Below are positions 61,979-64,000 of a stretch of DNA of 64,000 nucleotides, in pieces. The notes beneath the pieces are model-generated. The model was not told the DNA's origin, searched no databases, and was given only the letters and a program-made list of their open reading frames with translations. The stretch covers positions 496,001 through 560,000 of the forward strand of contig JACKDU010000003.1 of assembly GCA_020633335.1 (NCBI GenBank), read 5' to 3'. Made by a program: the position numbers and the translations under genes. Positions within the stretch are counted from its first letter, which is position 1. Every line of letters begins with the position of its first letter. The stretch is from Myxococcales bacterium. Its GTDB lineage: Bacteria > Myxococcota_A > Polyangia > Nannocystales > Nannocystaceae.

Positions 61979-62004
61979 GAGGGGCGTCCCACGGGGCGCC
62001 CCTC
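61979..62004 (+). terminator. Hairpin after the GltJ-like gene
   Basis: GAGGGGCG (61979-61986) pairs with CGCCCCTC (61997-62004) around a 10-nt loop, then TTCAATT. It starts 24 nt after the stop. The remainder of the gap to 62294 shows no gene, but GGAGAG 9-10 nt before the next start is a ribosome site. Confidence 0.55.
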
Positions 62005-62294
62005 TTCAATTGGGCGAGATTGCCCGGCCAGGGCGCCGGACAGGCGGCCGGGGGCCCCGCCGGCCTCCGGCGCCGTCACCTCCGGCGGGCAGACGATCCA
62101 CCCACGACTTCTGTCACGCACTCCTAGGCAGCGGCCGGGAAATGCGGCAGGGTAGTGGAGGCACCCGGGCAGGGATCGAGCGATCTTTTTGGGAGGCTGG
62201 AGAGATCGATCATCTTGGCCCATGCGTTGCGGGGCGGGGGTCCCACGACGCCCAGAAATTTCACGTCGACTGACCTGAGAGGAGAGACTTCGAG

Positions 62295-63080
62295 ATGGCC
62301 GACCGCGATGAGAACTCTGCACTGATCGCACTCGCTGAGCTCCGCAACCTCGAGGCGGACCGCGTCGCCGCCGAGGAGGCGAAGCGCCGCGCGAAGGAGG
62401 ACGCCGAGCGCAAGGCTCGCGAGGACGCCGAGCGCAAGGCCCGTGAGGAGGCCGAGCGCCGCGCGAAGGAGGAAGCCGATCGGATCGCCCGCGAGCTGGC
62501 CGAGCAGGAGGCGCGCGATCGTGAGGAGCGGCTCCGCCTCCAGGAGGCCGAGCTCCGCGCCCGCGCCGAGCAGGAGGCCCGCCTCCGCGAGGAGCAGATG
62601 CGCCTCGACGCCCAGATCAAGATGACCGAGAAGAAGGCGCGGCCGCTCTGGCTGACCGTGACGCCGATCGTCCTCGGCATCGGCCTGATCATCGGCGGCT
62701 ACTTCGCCTGGACGACGATCGAGGAGCGCGACCAGCAGGCGTCGGCCGAGCGCGCCGCCGCGGCCCAGCGCGACGCCGAGAACAAGAAGGCCCTCGAGAC
62801 CCTCATGGCCGAGCTCAACGAGCTCAAGGCCGAGCAGGAGCGCCTCGAGAAGGAGCGCAAGGAGCTCGACTCCAAGCTCGCCGAGGTCCAGGACGAGACC
62901 GAGCGCCAGAAGCTGCTGGCGGAGAAGGCCGCCCTCGACGCGCAGCTCGCCGACAACAAGGCGAAGCAGTCGAAGAACAAGAAGAAGTCGAACACCGGCG
63001 ACTCGGGCAGCGGCGAGGCCCCGAAGAAGAAGCCGGCGATCGAGGTCAAGAAGACCGACGATCCGCTCGACGGCCTCTAG
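62295..63080 (+). CDS. Single-span membrane protein with two coiled coils
   Basis: A 261-residue protein. Residues 25-112 are an unbroken charged coiled coil of KAREDAERKAREEAERR type. A membrane helix follows at about 117-138 (WLTVTPIVLGIGLIIGGYF), then a second coiled coil to about 225, then a Lys/Ser/Pro-rich tail ending DDPLDGL. TolA-like in composition but with cytoplasmic and periplasmic coils on either side of the helix. It follows the GltJ-like gene and may work with it as a trans-envelope linker; this is inference from adjacency. No known family recognised. Confidence 0.8.
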   Translation: MADRDENSALIALAELRNLEADRVAAEEAKRRAKEDAERKAREDAERKAREEAERRAKEEADRIARELAEQEARDREERLRLQEAELRARAEQEARLREEQMRLDAQIKMTEKKARPLWLTVTPIVLGIGLIIGGYFAWTTIEERDQQASAERAAAAQRDAENKKALETLMAELNELKAEQERLEKERKELDSKLAEVQDETERQKLLAEKAALDAQLADNKAKQSKNKKKSNTGDSGSGEAPKKKPAIEVKKTDDPLDGL

Positions 63081-63105
63081 GCCCGCGGCGGGGCGAGCCC
63101 GCTGT

Positions 63106-63131
63106 GGCCCCCCCAAGTGTGTCGGGGGGCC
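63106..63131. terminator. GC hairpin after the coiled-coil gene
   Basis: GGCCCCCC (63106-63113) pairs with GGGGGGCC (63124-63131) around a 10-nt loop, 25 nt after the stop. First of two stacked hairpins. Confidence 0.5.
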
Positions 63132-63147
63132 CCTCCAGGGCAAACGA

Positions 63148-63183
63148 AGAGCGACCGGACAAGACCTCTTGCCCGGTCGCTCT
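63148..63183 (+). terminator. Terminator hairpin upstream of tRNA-Cys
   Basis: An 11-bp stem AGAGCGACCGG/CCGGTCGCTCT with a 14-nt loop, followed by CTTTCG. It ends the coiled-coil transcription unit. Its loop and right arm contain the putative -35 of the tRNA promoter. Confidence 0.65.
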
Positions 63184-63198
63184 CTTTCGTGATACCTA
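63169..63198 (+). promoter_or_regulatory. Putative promoter of tRNA-Cys
   Basis: TTGCCC (63169-63174), 18 bp, TACCTA (63193-63198), 14 bp before the tRNA. The -35 overlaps the preceding terminator stem. Confidence 0.4.
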
Positions 63199-63212
63199 AG
63201 CGTCCCTCTGCC

Positions 63213-63284
63213 GGCCTGGTCGCCAAGTGGTAAGGCAGAGCTCTGCAAAAGCTCCACGCGCCGGTTCAAATCCGGCCCAGGCCT
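63213..63284 (+). tRNA. tRNA-Cys (GCA anticodon)
   Basis: A 72-nt cloverleaf. Acceptor GGCCTGG (63213-63219) pairs with CCAGGCC (63277-63283). Anticodon stem GAGCT/AGCTC surrounds loop CTGCAAA with anticodon GCA. T arm GCCGG-TTCAAAT-CCGGC. Discriminator base T, as required for cysteine tRNAs. CCA is not encoded. A strong terminator follows. Confidence 0.95.
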
Positions 63285-63286
63285 TC

Positions 63287-63324
63287 GGGGCCCCTGCGAC
63301 GCGCAGGGGCCCCTTTTCTTTTTC
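63287..63324 (+). terminator. Rho-independent terminator after tRNA-Cys
   Basis: A perfect 12-bp stem GGGGCCCCTGCG/CGCAGGGGCCCC with a 3-nt loop, followed by TTTTCTTTTT. Confidence 0.9.
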
Positions 63325-63350
63325 GAAGCGGCGAGCCCGGCGCGCCCAGC

Positions 63351-64000
63351 TCAGCGGCCAGCGGCCTTCACCGGCGCCGGCCGCTGGGGCTCCCGTGGGA
63401 GCTCGTTGGCCTCGAGGTAGTGGAGCGCCATGTCGTACTCGAAGAAGCTCATCATCCCGGTGGCGATGACCTTCTGGAGGAGCTCGCGCCCGCCCTTCGC
63501 GTTGCCGCTCCGCCAGCGCCGGAGGCCCTCGTAGAAGTAGGCCTCGGCCTTCTCGCCGGGGTCGGCGGCGGTCTTGAGGAGCTCTTCGAAGGAGAGCTTG
63601 CCCTGGGCGTGGAGGGCGAGCTTCTGCGGCCAGGGATCGGCCTTGTAGGTCCGGAGGAAGGCGGCCGCCTCGCGGTCCTCCTCACGACCTTGCCGAAGGG
63701 CCAGGTCGACGATCCAGAGGCTGAAGTAGAGCTTGAGGGTCTCGCGGATCTCGTCGCGGCCGAGGACCTGGTGGTAGATCTCGCGGGCCTCGTCGTAGTA
63801 GCCGTGGCTGACCACGAAGAGCATCGGCGTCGTGTAGGCGTCGGGGAGATCGGGGGTGGTCAGGCGCGCCTGCCGGAAGTCGGCCATCGCCAGCTCGACG
63901 TCGCCGAGCGCGAAGAGGATCTTTCCCCGCTCGATCAGGTGGGCGCTCCGCTCGTCGTCCTCGAGGCTCGGGAAGGCGATCAGCGAATTGAGCTGGCGGA
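63351..64000 (-). CDS. Partial TPR-like helical repeat protein (3' end)
   Basis: The C-terminal 216 or so residues of a gene entering from the right edge. The frame is open through 64000, so the ATG at 63887 is internal. Helix-pair patterns such as GDVELAMADFRQARLTT, VSHGYYDEAREIYHQVLGRD, GEKAEAYFYEGLRRWRSGNA and LLQKVIATGMMSFFEYDMAL are TPR-like. The last 15 residues are Pro/Arg-rich. Function unknown; no signal peptide information because the N-terminus is missing. Confidence 0.75.
   Translation of the reverse strand, partial: RQLNSLIAFPSLEDDERSAHLIERGKILFALGDVELAMADFRQARLTTPDLPDAYTTPMLFVVSHGYYDEAREIYHQVLGRDEIRETLKLYFSLWIVDLALRQGREEDREAAAFLRTYKADPWPQKLALHAQGKLSFEELLKTAADPGEKAEAYFYEGLRRWRSGNAKGGRELLQKVIATGMMSFFEYDMALHYLEANELPREPQRPAPVKAAGR

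Overview
The window is about 64 kb of very GC-rich, densely coding chromosomal DNA. Third codon positions are almost all G or C. Gene content and style point to a Myxococcota (delta-type) bacterium, possibly of the Nannocystales/Polyangia kind. The evidence is several two-FHA zinc-ribbon proteins, an FHA-GAF-sigma54 activator, a Ser/Thr kinase with the HRDVSPQN loop, an extra SglK-type DnaK, a GltJ/AgmX-like zinc-ribbon/GYF/TonB-like protein, and lipoproteins with Gly/Ser/Thr-rich linkers. No CRISPR array, rRNA, insertion sequence or prophage was seen. The only RNA gene recognised is one tRNA-Cys.

Layout. 1-11 kb: the start of a lipoprotein gene running off the left edge, a four-gene Gld-like ABC operon (ATPase, permease, GldG-like, DUF4340), an esterase, an APC permease and a leucine-rich-repeat lipoprotein. 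11-22 kb: HTTM membrane protein, flavin amine oxidase overlapping a C69 hydrolase, XerC-type recombinase, M23 peptidase lipoprotein, SglK-type DnaK, CaiB-family enzyme, CoaE. 22-30 kb: engB-rimI, pyrK-pyrD, psd overlapping a methyltransferase, and a sigma-70 family factor with a strong terminator. 30-37 kb: a minus-strand TPR/FHA/FHA operon whose last gene is split by a one-base frameshift, then fmdB-folD. 37-46 kb: parA-parB, a 57-residue small protein, a lamin-tail lipoprotein, an FHA-GAF-sigma54 activator and lon. 46-53 kb: dnaK, an M74-type lipoprotein, a Ser/Thr kinase, a 740-bp gap packed with phased palindromes, a MerR-like regulator and a Cys-rich sigma-region-4-like protein. 53-60 kb: purH-purD and DUF1015-hisZ-purA. 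60-64 kb: the GltJ-like protein, a coiled-coil membrane protein, tRNA-Cys and a partial TPR gene.

How the genes fit together. Housekeeping sets (pyrimidine, purine, folate C1, CoA, phospholipid, chromosome partition, proteostasis) are interleaved with signalling and envelope genes. Many genes are translationally coupled by ATGA or GTGA overlaps. Several promoter-like elements put the -10 hexamer only 7-13 bp before the start codon, which would give leaderless mRNAs.

The signals I find least explained are three. First, six GAGATCTN sites at about 21-bp spacing at 50.9 kb. Second, a dispersed 16-bp imperfect palindrome (CTGWCC-N4-GGWCAG-like) that appears inside at least seven unrelated coding regions with codons rare for this genome. 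Third, the frameshifted FHA gene. All function calls are by reading motifs; no database search was run.
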